Below, in pieces: positions 1-7,301 of a DNA stretch of 34,524 bases. Positions within the stretch are counted from its first letter, which is position 1. Each line of letters begins with the position of its first letter. Under the pieces are notes generated by a model. It worked only from the letters and a program-made list of their open reading frames with translations. It was not told where the DNA came from and ran no database searches. The position numbers and the translations under genes are program-made. The DNA is from Bauldia sp. (GTDB lineage: Bacteria > Pseudomonadota > Alphaproteobacteria > Rhizobiales > Kaistiaceae), in assembly GCA_020849325.1 (NCBI GenBank), contig JADLGL010000012.1:1-34524 (forward strand). The letters are read 5' to 3'.

Positions 1-8
1 CGACCTTT

Positions 9-31
9 CCCTCCCCCCGCGCGGGGGAGGG
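9..31. repeat. CCCTCCCCC hairpin
   Basis: A 9-bp perfect stem (CCCTCCCCC at 9-17 and GGGGGAGGG at 23-31) with a 5-base GCGCG-type loop. It belongs to the family of short G/C hairpins seen at many intergenic positions of this window. It may end the transcript of a gene lying left of the window, but there is no T-tract, so I call it a repeat and not a terminator. No gene is visible in positions 1-247. Confidence 0.6.
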
Positions 32-110
32 CGTTTGCCGGGCGCGGCATGACGCAATCTTCAGGAGCGTCGGACGAGACGTGAAGCCCGCCCGCCCGCC
101 TGTCCCTTCA

Positions 111-224
111 CCTCCCCCCTTGTGGGGGAGGCCGGGAGGGGGACTTGCGGCCTCGGACTGCGGCACGGCCAGATTTGCTGGACTGCCGAAAGTCCCCACC
201 CCGACCCTCCCCACAAGGGGGAGG
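111..224. repeat. Inverted pair of CCTCCCC-family repeats upstream of pbpC
   Basis: Two copies of the same unit face each other. The left copy (111-149) has a CCTCCCC...GGGGGAGG hairpin followed by a GGGAGGGGGACTT tail; the right copy (186-224) is its reverse complement with a few changes (AAGTCCCCACCCC then ACCCTCCCC...GGGGGAGG). About 36 bases separate them. This is the arrangement found around the DUF559 gene near 28 kb, but without a gene between the arms. Confidence 0.7.
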
Positions 225-277
225 GAGAACCAGCGGTTTGACACGGGGTGTCGCATCGGGGCCGCGGGGGGCGCCCC

Positions 278-2425
278 GTGACCGCGCCAGCCCCCGAACG
301 CATCGCCGGCACCGACGGGCGCCGCGCCAAAAAATCCCGCCGCCGCTGGACCCTGGCCTTCATCGCGCTGTGGTCCGCTGGCACCGCTTTCGCGTTCGCC
401 ATCATCATCGTCCTCACCCTCGTCGACGACATCGGGGCCACCCTGCCGCCCGTCCCGCACCCGGAGGACGTCGCGACCTCCTCCGTCGTCCTCGACCGGA
501 ACGGCCTCCTCCTCCGCCCCTTCACCATCGGCGACGGCCGCTGGCGGCTGCCGGTGACGCGGGACGAGGTCGATCCGCTGTTCTTCGAGATGCTCCTCGC
601 CTACGAGGACCGCCGCTTCTACGACCATGCCGGCGTCGACTGGTCCGCGATGGTGCGCGCGGCGGTCCAGTATGCCGAGGCGCGGACGATCGTCTCGGGC
701 GGGTCGACGATCACCATGCAGGTCGCCCGCCTCATCGATGGCGGCGACACGCGCAGCCTCGACGGAAAGATCCGGCAGATCGTCTTCGCGCAGGAGATCG
801 ATAACCGGCTCAGCAAGGACGAGATCCTCGACCTCTACCTCACGCTCGCGCCCTATGGCGGCAATCTCGAAGGCATCCGCGCGGCGACGCTCGCCTATTT
901 CGGCAAGGAGCCCGCGCGGCTGACGCCGGCCGAGGCGGCGCTCCTCGTCGCGCTGCCGCAATCCCCCGAGGCCCGCCGGCCCGACCGCGACCCCGCCGCC
1001 GCCCGCGCCGCGCGCGACCGCGTCCTCGACCGGATGGTGCTCGCCGGCGTCCTCGTTCCGGAGGAGGCGGAGGCGGCCAGGAGCGAGGACGTGCCCACCG
1101 GCCGCCGCCCGTTCCCGATCATCGCCGCGCACCTCGCCGAAGCCGCGGTGCTGTCCCGGCCGGCCGCCGACACGCACCGCCTGACGATCGATCGCACGTA
1201 TCAGCTCGCCCTCGAACGCCTCGCCGCCGACCGCGCCGCGGCGCTCGGCCAGAGCATTTCCGTCGCGATCGTGCTGGCCGATCACCGCACCGGCGAAATC
1301 CTCGCCTCGGTCGGCTCCGCCGGCCTCTTCAGCGACGGCCGCGAGGGGTTCGTCGACATGACGCGCGCCGTCCGCTCGCCGGGGTCGACGCTGAAGCCCT
1401 TCATCTACGGGCTGGCCTTCGAGATGGGCCTCGCCCACCCCGAAAGCCTCATCGAGGACCGGCCGACGGGGTTCGGCGAGTACAATCCCGTCAATTTCGA
1501 CGGCTTCTACCGCGGCACTGTGACGATCCGCGAGGCGCTGCAGCAGTCGCTCAACGTCCCCGCGGTGATCGTCCTCGACGCCGTCGGCCCCGCCCAGCTC
1601 GTCGCCCGCCTCCGGCGCTCGGGCGCAGCGCCCGCTCTTCCGCAGCTCACGGCGCCCGGCCTTGCGATCGGCCTCGGCGGCGTCGGCATCACGCTGCGCG
1701 ATCTCGTCGGCGCCTATGCCGCCATCGCCAACGGCGGCACGGCGGTGATGCTCACCGATGGCGTCACGACCACGCAGCGCGCCGACATGAGCGGCCAGGT
1801 GCTCGACCCCGTCGCCGCCTGGTACGTGACCGACATCCTCGCCGGCGTCCTGCCGCCGTCGAACGGCTCGGCCGGGCGCGTCGCCTACAAGACCGGCACA
1901 TCCTACGGCTACCGCGATGCCTGGGCGGTCGGCTTCGACGGCAAGTACGTCGTCGGCGTCTGGGTCGGCCGCCCCGATGGCGCGCCGATCCCCGGCCTCT
2001 CCGGCATCGGCGCCGCCGCCCCCATCCTCTTCGAGAGCTTCGACCGCCTCGGCGGCCGCACCGAGCCCCTCCCGCTCGCCCCCGCCGGCGCCATCATCGC
2101 CGCCACCGCCGAACTCCCCGAGCCGCTTCGGCGCTTCCGCCACACCGAGCCATCGGTGGTGGCTCGCAACCCCGCGCCCGAAATCACCTTCCCGCCCGAC
2201 GGTGTCCGCGTCGATCTCGGCATCGCCGGCGGCAACCCGCAGCCTCTCGTCATCGAAGTCCGCAACGGCGCCCCGCCCTTCACCTTCCTCGCCAACGGCC
2301 TCCCCATCGGCCGCGCGGCCTTTGCAAGGTCCGAGACCTGGGCGCCGGACGGCGCGGGGTTCGTGACGCTCGCGGTGATCGACGGAGAGGGGCGCTCGTC
2401 GCGGGTGACGGTATTCGTGGAGTAG
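278..2425 (+). CDS. pbpC: Penicillin-binding protein 1C (bifunctional glycosyltransferase/transpeptidase)
   Basis: Inner-membrane peptidoglycan synthase that polymerises glycan strands from lipid II and cross-links peptides in the periplasm. Numbered from the GTG at 278 (715 aa): a basic N-terminus, one membrane helix at about 22-48, then a family 51 glycosyltransferase domain with the catalytic Glu in YEDRRFYDHAGVDW (about 110) and the GGSTITMQ motif. The transpeptidase domain has its nucleophile Ser in STLK (about 370), SLN as SxN, and KTGTS (about 538). A C-terminal beta domain of the PBP1C type (BiPBP_C) follows. A GTG at 248 is in frame and would add 10 residues; I prefer 278, which has G-rich sequence upstream and starts VTAPAPERI. 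pbpC often follows an alpha-2-macroglobulin gene, which would lie outside the window. Confidence 0.93.
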   Translation: MTAPAPERIAGTDGRRAKKSRRRWTLAFIALWSAGTAFAFAIIIVLTLVDDIGATLPPVPHPEDVATSSVVLDRNGLLLRPFTIGDGRWRLPVTRDEVDPLFFEMLLAYEDRRFYDHAGVDWSAMVRAAVQYAEARTIVSGGSTITMQVARLIDGGDTRSLDGKIRQIVFAQEIDNRLSKDEILDLYLTLAPYGGNLEGIRAATLAYFGKEPARLTPAEAALLVALPQSPEARRPDRDPAAARAARDRVLDRMVLAGVLVPEEAEAARSEDVPTGRRPFPIIAAHLAEAAVLSRPAADTHRLTIDRTYQLALERLAADRAAALGQSISVAIVLADHRTGEILASVGSAGLFSDGREGFVDMTRAVRSPGSTLKPFIYGLAFEMGLAHPESLIEDRPTGFGEYNPVNFDGFYRGTVTIREALQQSLNVPAVIVLDAVGPAQLVARLRRSGAAPALPQLTAPGLAIGLGGVGITLRDLVGAYAAIANGGTAVMLTDGVTTTQRADMSGQVLDPVAAWYVTDILAGVLPPSNGSAGRVAYKTGTSYGYRDAWAVGFDGKYVVGVWVGRPDGAPIPGLSGIGAAAPILFESFDRLGGRTEPLPLAPAGAIIAATAELPEPLRRFRHTEPSVVARNPAPEITFPPDGVRVDLGIAGGNPQPLVIEVRNGAPPFTFLANGLPIGRAAFARSETWAPDGAGFVTLAVIDGEGRSSRVTVFVE

Positions 2426-2465
2426 GGGCAGCGTCGCGTCTCCGTTCGATCCCTACCCCAAGGCT

Positions 2466-2493
2466 CGTCACCCCGGCTTTCGCCGGGGTGACG
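2466..2493. repeat. GTCACCCCGGC hairpin repeat
   Basis: A 12-bp perfect stem (CGTCACCCCGGC at 2466-2477, GCCGGGGTGACG at 2482-2493) with loop TTTC, 41 bases after the pbpC stop. Hairpins of this sequence type recur across many alphaproteobacterial genomes. It lies between the convergent genes pbpC and csaA and could help end both transcripts, although no T-run follows. Confidence 0.6.
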
Positions 2494-2550
2494 AATCTTG
2501 GGGGTGACGAAGGTGGAGACGCGGTGTTGAGCCAGAACCGCCCCCCAATC

Positions 2551-2632
2551 GTCCTGGTCGGGCTTGTCCCGACCATCCACGCCTGGCTTTCCAGAAACGA
2601 GGAAGCCGTGGATCCTCGGGACAAGCGCGAGG
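2551..2632. repeat. Imperfect inverted repeat between convergent pbpC and csaA
   Basis: Arms at 2563-2581 (CTTGTCCCGACCATCCACG) and 2607-2625 (CGTGGATCCTCGGGACAAG) pair over 19 positions with two mismatches, giving a long hairpin with a 25-base loop. Its CGGGACAAG/CTTGTCCCG core is a common dispersed-repeat motif in Alphaproteobacteria. No coding sequence is evident in 2426-2657. Confidence 0.6.
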
Positions 2633-2657
2633 ATGACGAATGTGGGGGCGACGCCGA

Positions 2658-2996
2658 CTACGCCAGCTTCGTCCCCAGCGGCACGTCACGATCCGGCACG
2701 CACAGCGCGACGCGTCCCTCGGCATCGTGGAAACCTGTCACGAGGCATTCCGACATGATCGGCCCGATCTGCTTCGGCGGGAAATTCACGACGGCGACGA
2801 CGAGCCGGCCGACGAGCGTCTCCGGCGTGTAGAGCGCAGTGATCTGGGCGCTCGATTTCCGCACGCCGATCTCCGGCCCGAAATCGACATGAAGGATGAT
2901 CGCGGGCTTCCGCGCCTCGGGAAATGGGCGCGCCTCGACGACGCGGCCGACGCGCAGCTCGACTTTCGTGAAATCGCTCCAGCCGATCTCCTGCAT
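2658..2996 (-). CDS. csaA: CsaA-like tRNA-binding domain protein
   Basis: A 112-residue protein matching the CsaA/tRNA-binding OB-fold family along its length: IGWSDFTKVELRVGRVVEA at the N-terminus, FPEARKPAI, DFGPEIGVRKSSAQIT in the middle, and VVNFPPKQIGP near 80. CsaA proteins are small homodimers related to the C-terminal domain of methionyl-tRNA synthetase; they bind tRNA and have been described as export-related chaperones. I chose the ATG at 2996 because the family starts here (MQEIGWSDF) and GGGAGCGG lies about 10 bases upstream. The frame stays open to 3326, giving a possible 110-residue N-terminal extension whose codons are less GC-rich at third positions than the neighbours. Convergent with pbpC, downstream of fmt on the same strand. 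Confidence 0.85.
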   Translation of the reverse strand: MQEIGWSDFTKVELRVGRVVEARPFPEARKPAIILHVDFGPEIGVRKSSAQITALYTPETLVGRLVVAVVNFPPKQIGPIMSECLVTGFHDAEGRVALCVPDRDVPLGTKLA

Positions 2997-3341
2997 CGCT
3001 TGCTCCGCTCCCGTGGCGGGCCTCTGCGACAGCAGCGACGCAGCGCGGGTGAGCGACGCCGCAATCCGCTCCTGGTCTTCGCCCCTCTCAAAGTCGTCTC
3101 TGGCATTCACACAAAGCCTCAGCGCTTCCTCCTGACAATCAAGGAGGCGCGACCAAAATGCGTCATCATGCGTCTCGTCCTTTTGCAATGAGGCCCAGAG
3201 GTTGAAACGGGCGGAGGCTGAAACGACTTCTCCGGCACAAGCCCGCACAGGAAGACTCGGCGCCGATTGAATCAACGGCAGGACGGCTACAACGATTTCG
3301 TCATTTTGGGGCACTTGGCGCCTCAAAGCGGGTTACGCACT

Positions 3342-4274
3342 CTATTGTAGCCGCGTCCCCGCAGGCACCGAAGCGCCTCTCAGAAACGCATCCGCCGTCA
3401 CCGGCTTCCCTCCGGCGCGCTGCAGCTCAACCAGCCGCAACGCGCCGTCGCCCGTCGCCACCGTGAGGCGGTCGTCCAGCAGCGTTCCCGCCGGCCCGGC
3501 ACCCTCCGCCACCACCGAACGCAGCACCTTCACCCGCTCCGACCTGCCGCCGAGCGGCATCTCCGTCCACGCGCCGGGGAAGGGGCTCAGCCCGCGGATG
3601 TGGTTGTGCACCTCAGCGGCGGGTCGCGAGAAATCGATCCGCGTCTCCGCCTTGTCGATCTTCGCCGCGTAGGTGATCCCCGCTTCCGGCTGCGGCGTCA
3701 GCCCGAGCGAGCCACGCTCGAGCGCCGCGAGCGCCCGCACCATGAGGTCCGCGCCGACGAGCGCCATGCGGTCGTGGAGCTGGCCGGCGGTCATGTCGGG
3801 CGGGATCGCGATCCGCTCGCCCATCGCCACCGGCCCCGTGTCGAGCCCCGCCTCCATCCGCATCACCATCACGCCGGTCTCGGCGTCACCGGCCATGACA
3901 GCGCGCTGGATCGGCGCCGCCCCGCGCCAGCGCGGCAGGAGCGAGCCGTGGAGGTTGAACGGCCCGAGTTTGGGCGCGTCGAGCACCGCCTGCGGCAGGA
4001 TCAGTCCGTAGGCGACCACCACCGCGGCGTCCGCTTCCAGCGCCGCGAACCGCGCCTGCTCCTCGGGGTCGCGGAGCGTCTTCGGCGTCCGCACCGGAAT
4101 TCCGAACCGCTCGGCCTGCACCTGCACCGGCGACGGCCGCTCCGCCATCCCGCGCCCCGCCGGCCGCGGCGGCTGCGTGTAGACGGCCACCACCTCGTGC
4201 CCCTGCGCGACGATCTCGGTGAGGGTCGGCACCGCGAAGTCGGGCGTGCCCATGAAGACGATGCGAAGGGTCAT
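3342..4274 (-). CDS. fmt: Methionyl-tRNA formyltransferase
   Basis: Transfers a formyl group from 10-formyltetrahydrofolate to Met-tRNA(fMet), allowing bacterial translation initiation in the cytoplasm. The 310-residue protein is of normal family length. It starts [18 protein letters not shown], has the folate-binding signature [14 protein letters not shown] (SLLP at 111-114), then DTGP and, in the C-terminal OB domain, GLSPFPGAW. The ATG at 4274 is required by homology; the frame is open further upstream, but that part reads through the inverted repeat at 4333-4470 and is not conserved coding sequence. Downstream of def on the same strand, as in many rhizobia, but with about 200 bp between them instead of tight coupling. 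Confidence 0.95.
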   Translation of the reverse strand: MTLRIVFMGTPDFAVPTLTEIVAQGHEVVAVYTQPPRPAGRGMAERPSPVQVQAERFGIPVRTPKTLRDPEEQARFAALEADAAVVVAYGLILPQAVLDAPKLGPFNLHGSLLPRWRGAAPIQRAVMAGDAETGVMVMRMEAGLDTGPVAMGERIAIPPDMTAGQLHDRMALVGADLMVRALAALERGSLGLTPQPEAGITYAAKIDKAETRIDFSRPAAEVHNHIRGLSPFPGAWTEMPLGGRSERVKVLRSVVAEGAGPAGTLLDDRLTVATGDGALRLVELQRAGGKPVTADAFLRGASVPAGTRLQ

Positions 4275-4332
4275 GGCTGTCTGCTCGGCAATGTCAGCGC
4301 GGGCCACGCCAGACTCTGGTCGTCCATCACCC

Positions 4333-4470
4333 AAACCCCGATCATTCCCGCGAAGGCGGGAACCCATCCCTCTTCGCAAGAACCACCAGCGCGCAGCGCT
4401 GGGCGGACCGACCTCCGGTCGGACTTTCCTCCCCGCGATGGGTCCCCGCCTTCGCGGGGATGATCGGTTT
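4333..4470. repeat. Long inverted repeat between def and fmt
   Basis: The outer arms (4333-4366 and 4438-4470) are near-perfect reverse complements of about 33 bases, built around CCCGCGAAGGCGGG and CCCGCCTTCGCGGGG. Smaller hairpins lie inside (AGCGCGCAGCGCT; GACCGACCTCCGGTCGG). It occupies most of the def-fmt gap and explains the unusual length of that gap. No gene is in it. Confidence 0.75.
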
Positions 4471-4480
4471 CTGGCCTTGG

Positions 4481-5026
4481 CTACAGGTTCGGCTTCGTCC
4501 CCGCCTTGGCGGCCTTCGCGAATTTCTTGATGACCATGTCCCGCTTGAGCTTCGAGATGTGGTCGATGAAGAGCTTTCCGTCGAGGTGGTCGACCTCGTG
4601 CTGGACGCACGTCGCGAGGAGCCCGTCGGCCTCGCGCTCCTGTCGTAGGCCGGCGCGGTCGGTGTAGGCGAAGCGGATGCGGGAGGGGCGTTCGACCTCG
4701 GCGTAGTATTCCGGGATCGAGAGGCACCCTTCCTCGTAGATCCCGAGCTCGTCCGAGCGCCACAGGATCTCGGGGTTGATCAGGAACATCGGGTCCTTGA
4801 TCGTCTCCCCGCTCTCCTCGGTGCTCTCCTTGGCGACGACGTCGATCGTCACGAGCCGGCGCGGCACGCCGACCTGCACGGCCGCGAGCCCGATGCCGGG
4901 CGCGGCGTACATCGTCTCCAGCATCTGATCCATCAGCCGCTCGAGGTCCGCGTCGATCCGCTCGATCGGCGCGCTCTTCTGGCGGAGGATCCTGTCCGGA
5001 ATGCTGATGATGTCGAGGAGAGCCAT
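4481..5026 (-). CDS. def: Peptide deformylase
   Basis: Iron/zinc metalloenzyme that removes the N-formyl group from nascent proteins, the partner activity of Fmt. All three family motifs are present in the 181 residues: GIGLAAVQ (44-51), EGCLS with the metal-binding Cys (99-103) and HEVDH with two metal His and the catalytic Glu (143-147). The ATG at 5026 gives the usual start [15 protein letters not shown]. First gene of the def-fmt-csaA series on the reverse strand, divergent from rmuC across 116 bp. Confidence 0.96.
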   Translation of the reverse strand: MALLDIISIPDRILRQKSAPIERIDADLERLMDQMLETMYAAPGIGLAAVQVGVPRRLVTIDVVAKESTEESGETIKDPMFLINPEILWRSDELGIYEEGCLSIPEYYAEVERPSRIRFAYTDRAGLRQEREADGLLATCVQHEVDHLDGKLFIDHISKLKRDMVIKKFAKAAKAGTKPNL

Positions 5027-5107
5027 GGCCCCGTCAGATAGGGAACGCGACGCGTCCGGTCAACGGAATGGCAGCGTGGCTTGGTTTCGCAGTCGTTCGT
5101 TCTCTTT

Positions 5108-5136
5108 TTGATCTCATGCGGCGAATCGTGTAGCAT
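5108..5136 (+). promoter_or_regulatory. Candidate promoter of rmuC
   Basis: TTGATC (5108-5113) and TAGCAT (5131-5136) are separated by 17 bases, a sigma-70-like layout. The expected transcript start falls at about 5143, the first ATG of rmuC, so either the message is leaderless or translation begins at the in-frame ATG at 5158. Read by eye only. Confidence 0.4.
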
Positions 5137-5142
5137 GACCCG

Positions 5143-6297
5143 ATGGACCGCATCGTCATGACTGTCGGCAGCCAGCCGATTTCGCTCGCCGCCGTGCTCG
5201 TCGTGGGTGCCGTTCTCGCCGGCTTCGTGGCGGCGCTCGTCGTCGTCTCGCGGCGCGGACAGGCCGCCGCCACCGCGCGGGCCGAAGCGCTCCGCCGCGC
5301 CGAAGACGAGAACGCGGCGAAGATGAACGAGTTCGCCCGCAGCCAGGCCGAGCTTTCGGCGCGGATGCAGACGATCGCGGAGGTGTTCGGCTCGCGGCAG
5401 GCGGAGCTCAACCGCTCCGTGTCGGAGCGGCTCGACGGCCTCGGCCACCGCATCGGCCAGTCGATGCACGAGAGCTCGAAGGCGACACACGAGAACCTCA
5501 CGCGCCTGTCGGAGCGCCTTGCGGTCATCGACCGGGCGCAGGCCAACATCACCCAGCTGTCCGGCCAGGTGGTGCAGCTCCAGAACGTCCTCGCCAACAA
5601 GCAGACGCGCGGCGCCTTCGGTCAGGCGCGGATGGAGGCGATCGTTCAGGACGGCCTGCCGCAGGGGAGCTACAGCTTTCAGGCGACGCTCTCGAACCGC
5701 AACCGGCCGGACTGCCTCGTCGCCTTCCCGAACGGCGCGCCCGACCTCGTCATCGACGCGAAATTCCCGCTCGAGGCGTGGAACGCGATGCGCGCCGACG
5801 AGCCGGGCCTCCGGCGCGCCGCCGAGCAGCAGTTCCGGAGAGACGTGCAGGGTCACATATCGGCGATCCGCACGCGGTACTTCATCGCCGGCGAGACGCA
5901 GGACACCGCGTTCATGTTCGTGCCGTCGGAGTCGATCTTCGGCGACATCCACGAGCGCTTCGACGACATCGTCCAGTTCGCGCACCGGAATCGCGTCGTC
6001 ATCGTCTCGCCGACGCTCCTCCTCCTGTCGATCCAGGTGATCCAGGCGGTGCTCCGCGACACGCGGATCAAGGAGCAGGCGCACGTCGTCCGCGACGAGG
6101 TCATCCGCCTCATGGACGACGTCACCCGCCTCGACGACCGCGTGCGAAAGCTGCAGTCGCATTTCGGCATGATGAACAAGGATTTCGACGAGATCGCCAC
6201 GTCGACCCGGAAGATCATCAACCGCGGCGAGAAGATCGACGCCCTCGACTTCGGCCAGGCCCCGCATCAGCCGGAACTGCGGCTGGCGGGGGAATAG
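5143..6297 (+). CDS. rmuC: DNA recombination protein RmuC
   Basis: RmuC-family protein; in E. coli loss of rmuC raises inversion between short inverted repeats, and the core looks like a restriction-type nuclease fold. The 384-residue protein has an N-terminal membrane helix (about 12-35), a long coiled coil rich in Ala, Glu and Arg (about 40-150), and the RmuC domain with GAFGQARMEAIVQDGLP, PDLVIDAKFPLEAW and FMFVPSESIF. The Asp/Lys of VIDAKFP fit the nuclease-type active site of the family. Start at 5143 (MDRIVMTVG) or at ATG 5158 (MTVGSQP); no good Shine-Dalgarno sequence precedes either. Divergent from def, an arrangement known in rhizobia. Confidence 0.92.
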   Translation: MDRIVMTVGSQPISLAAVLVVGAVLAGFVAALVVVSRRGQAAATARAEALRRAEDENAAKMNEFARSQAELSARMQTIAEVFGSRQAELNRSVSERLDGLGHRIGQSMHESSKATHENLTRLSERLAVIDRAQANITQLSGQVVQLQNVLANKQTRGAFGQARMEAIVQDGLPQGSYSFQATLSNRNRPDCLVAFPNGAPDLVIDAKFPLEAWNAMRADEPGLRRAAEQQFRRDVQGHISAIRTRYFIAGETQDTAFMFVPSESIFGDIHERFDDIVQFAHRNRVVIVSPTLLLLSIQVIQAVLRDTRIKEQAHVVRDEVIRLMDDVTRLDDRVRKLQSHFGMMNKDFDEIATSTRKIINRGEKIDALDFGQAPHQPELRLAGE

Positions 6298-6348
6298 GCG
6301 TCGTCCATCGGTCGGGGTGGTGGTCCATGCCCGATGGCAAGGCTCGCC

Positions 6349-6756
6349 CTAGGTGGTCGCCTTGATCTTCTCGAGGGACGCCGCGGCCATGAAGGCCGAT
6401 CGCGTGACGCCGAGGCGTTTGGCCGTCGCATCGATCGAGGCGAGCAATCCCTCGTCGAGCGAGATGTTCGCCCGCGCCAGCTTTCCCCGGTTCTCGAGGA
6501 GAGGGATCGATACCAGCACGCCACCGGTCGCCATTGCCTCCCTGACGTCGGGATCGGTGAGCACCGCCTCGACCCCCCTTGCGGCCATCGAGCGCCCGAC
6601 CGACCTCATGTCCGCCGCCCATTCCGCGAGCGCGTCGGTCGCGTTGGCAATGGCTTCGTCCTCCGTCGCGCCCATCGCCACGCAACCCGGAGCATCGGGG
6701 AAGGCCACGCCGAACAGCCCATCCTCGGAACGGTCCACGACTGCGATCAATCTCAT
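6349..6756 (-). CDS. hicB: HicB-type antitoxin with C-terminal ribbon-helix-helix (copy 1)
   Basis: Antitoxin of a HicAB pair: binds and neutralises HicA and represses its own promoter. The 135-residue protein has the HicB partial RNase-H-like fold at the N-terminus (MRLIAVVDRSEDGLFGVAFPDAPGC, then EAIANATDALAEWAAD) and a C-terminal ribbon-helix-helix segment (KLARANISLDEGLLASID then LGVTRSAFMAAA). The ATG at 6756 has GGGAG 8 bases upstream. It lies 77 bp downstream of hicA copy 1 in the same direction. It is clearly paralogous to the antitoxin at 20308-20745. Convergent with rmuC; 6298-6348 holds nothing recognisable. Confidence 0.88.
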   Translation of the reverse strand: MRLIAVVDRSEDGLFGVAFPDAPGCVAMGATEDEAIANATDALAEWAADMRSVGRSMAARGVEAVLTDPDVREAMATGGVLVSIPLLENRGKLARANISLDEGLLASIDATAKRLGVTRSAFMAAASLEKIKATT

Positions 6757-6833
6757 TGTCTCACTCCCATGCGACGCGCGGGACTCGTGCAGCCCGGCTT
6801 CACCCCTGGTCGGGTAAACCACGGCTCGAAGCG

Positions 6834-7025
6834 TCAGCGGTCACGCTCCCATCCGGCCGCCCTCGCGATCTGTCGGGCAACGTAGGGCGACACCCGGACG
6901 TGACGCGGCACCATGATGAAGTCGTCGCCCTTCCGATACTTTTCGTGCTTCGTGCCGCCGACGAATTCCCATCCTTCGCGCAGGAGGCGGGCACGGATCA
7001 GCCTCGTGTTCGTTTCGGGCTGCAT
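6834..7025 (-). CDS. hicA: HicA-type mRNA interferase toxin (copy 1)
   Basis: Small (63 aa) double-stranded-RNA-binding-fold toxin expected to cleave mRNA in a ribosome-independent way. Family features: REGWEFVGGTKHEKYRKG, with the catalytic His at about 27, then VPRHVRVSP and the C-terminal IARAAGW. The ATG at 7025 has GGAG 6 bases upstream. About two thirds of its residues are identical to those of the second HicA at 20070-20264. The toxin gene precedes the antitoxin gene, the usual hicAB order. Confidence 0.87.
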   Translation of the reverse strand: MQPETNTRLIRARLLREGWEFVGGTKHEKYRKGDDFIMVPRHVRVSPYVARQIARAAGWERDR

Positions 7026-7047
7026 TCCCGCTCCAGCGCCTTCAATG

Positions 7048-7081
7048 TGCGTATATATGCGCATACTCGGCCGAAAATCAA
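7048..7081 (-). promoter_or_regulatory. hicAB copy 1 promoter with palindromic operator
   Basis: On the reverse strand TTGATT (7081-7076) and TATATA (7057-7052) are 18 bases apart. The -10 box lies inside a 16-bp palindrome at 7048-7063 (forward strand TGCGTATATATGCGCA, 7 of 8 pairs match), 22 bases before the hicA start. The copy 2 promoter has the same design (TGTGTATA...TACACA). A site for HicB autorepression is the natural inference. The -35 box overlaps the stop codon of the small ORF behind hemA. Confidence 0.6.
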
Positions 7082-7290
7082 GCGAATGCGCATGATATTG
7101 CGCTGACCCTCCCGATATCGTCCAGATAGCTCCTCGCCCAGAAATAGCGGCCGCCACATTCGAAGTGATAGACGAAGTAGTTGTACAGCGCCCCTAGCTG
7201 GCCATCGCTGACCATCGCCTCGCACCGATGCTCGATGGCAGTCGGTACGAGGTCGTCGCCGTCAAGCCACTCGTGGTCTGCCGCGCCCAT
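7078..7290 (-). CDS. Hypothetical 70-residue protein downstream of hemA
   Basis: Not recognised. It starts with an ATG at 7290, 11 bp after the hemA stop, and ends in TGA at 7080-7078. It reads MGAADHEWLDGDDLVPT, then LGALYNYFVYHFECGG and YFWARSYLDD: an acidic, aromatic-rich protein with a codon pattern similar to the neighbours and no signal peptide or membrane helix. The Shine-Dalgarno sequence is weak, so translational coupling to hemA is likely if it is expressed. The position suggests co-transcription with hemA. It could also be a chance open frame, though its composition is more protein-like than most shadow frames here. Confidence 0.5.
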   Translation of the reverse strand: MGAADHEWLDGDDLVPTAIEHRCEAMVSDGQLGALYNYFVYHFECGGRYFWARSYLDDIGRVSAISCAFA

Positions 7291-7301
7291 GCCGGACGGG
7301 A

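Noticed and set aside
4275-4763. N-terminal extension of Fmt (open frame continuing to 4763)
   Set aside because: It runs through the inverted repeat and antisense to def; the Fmt family starts at [13 protein letters not shown].
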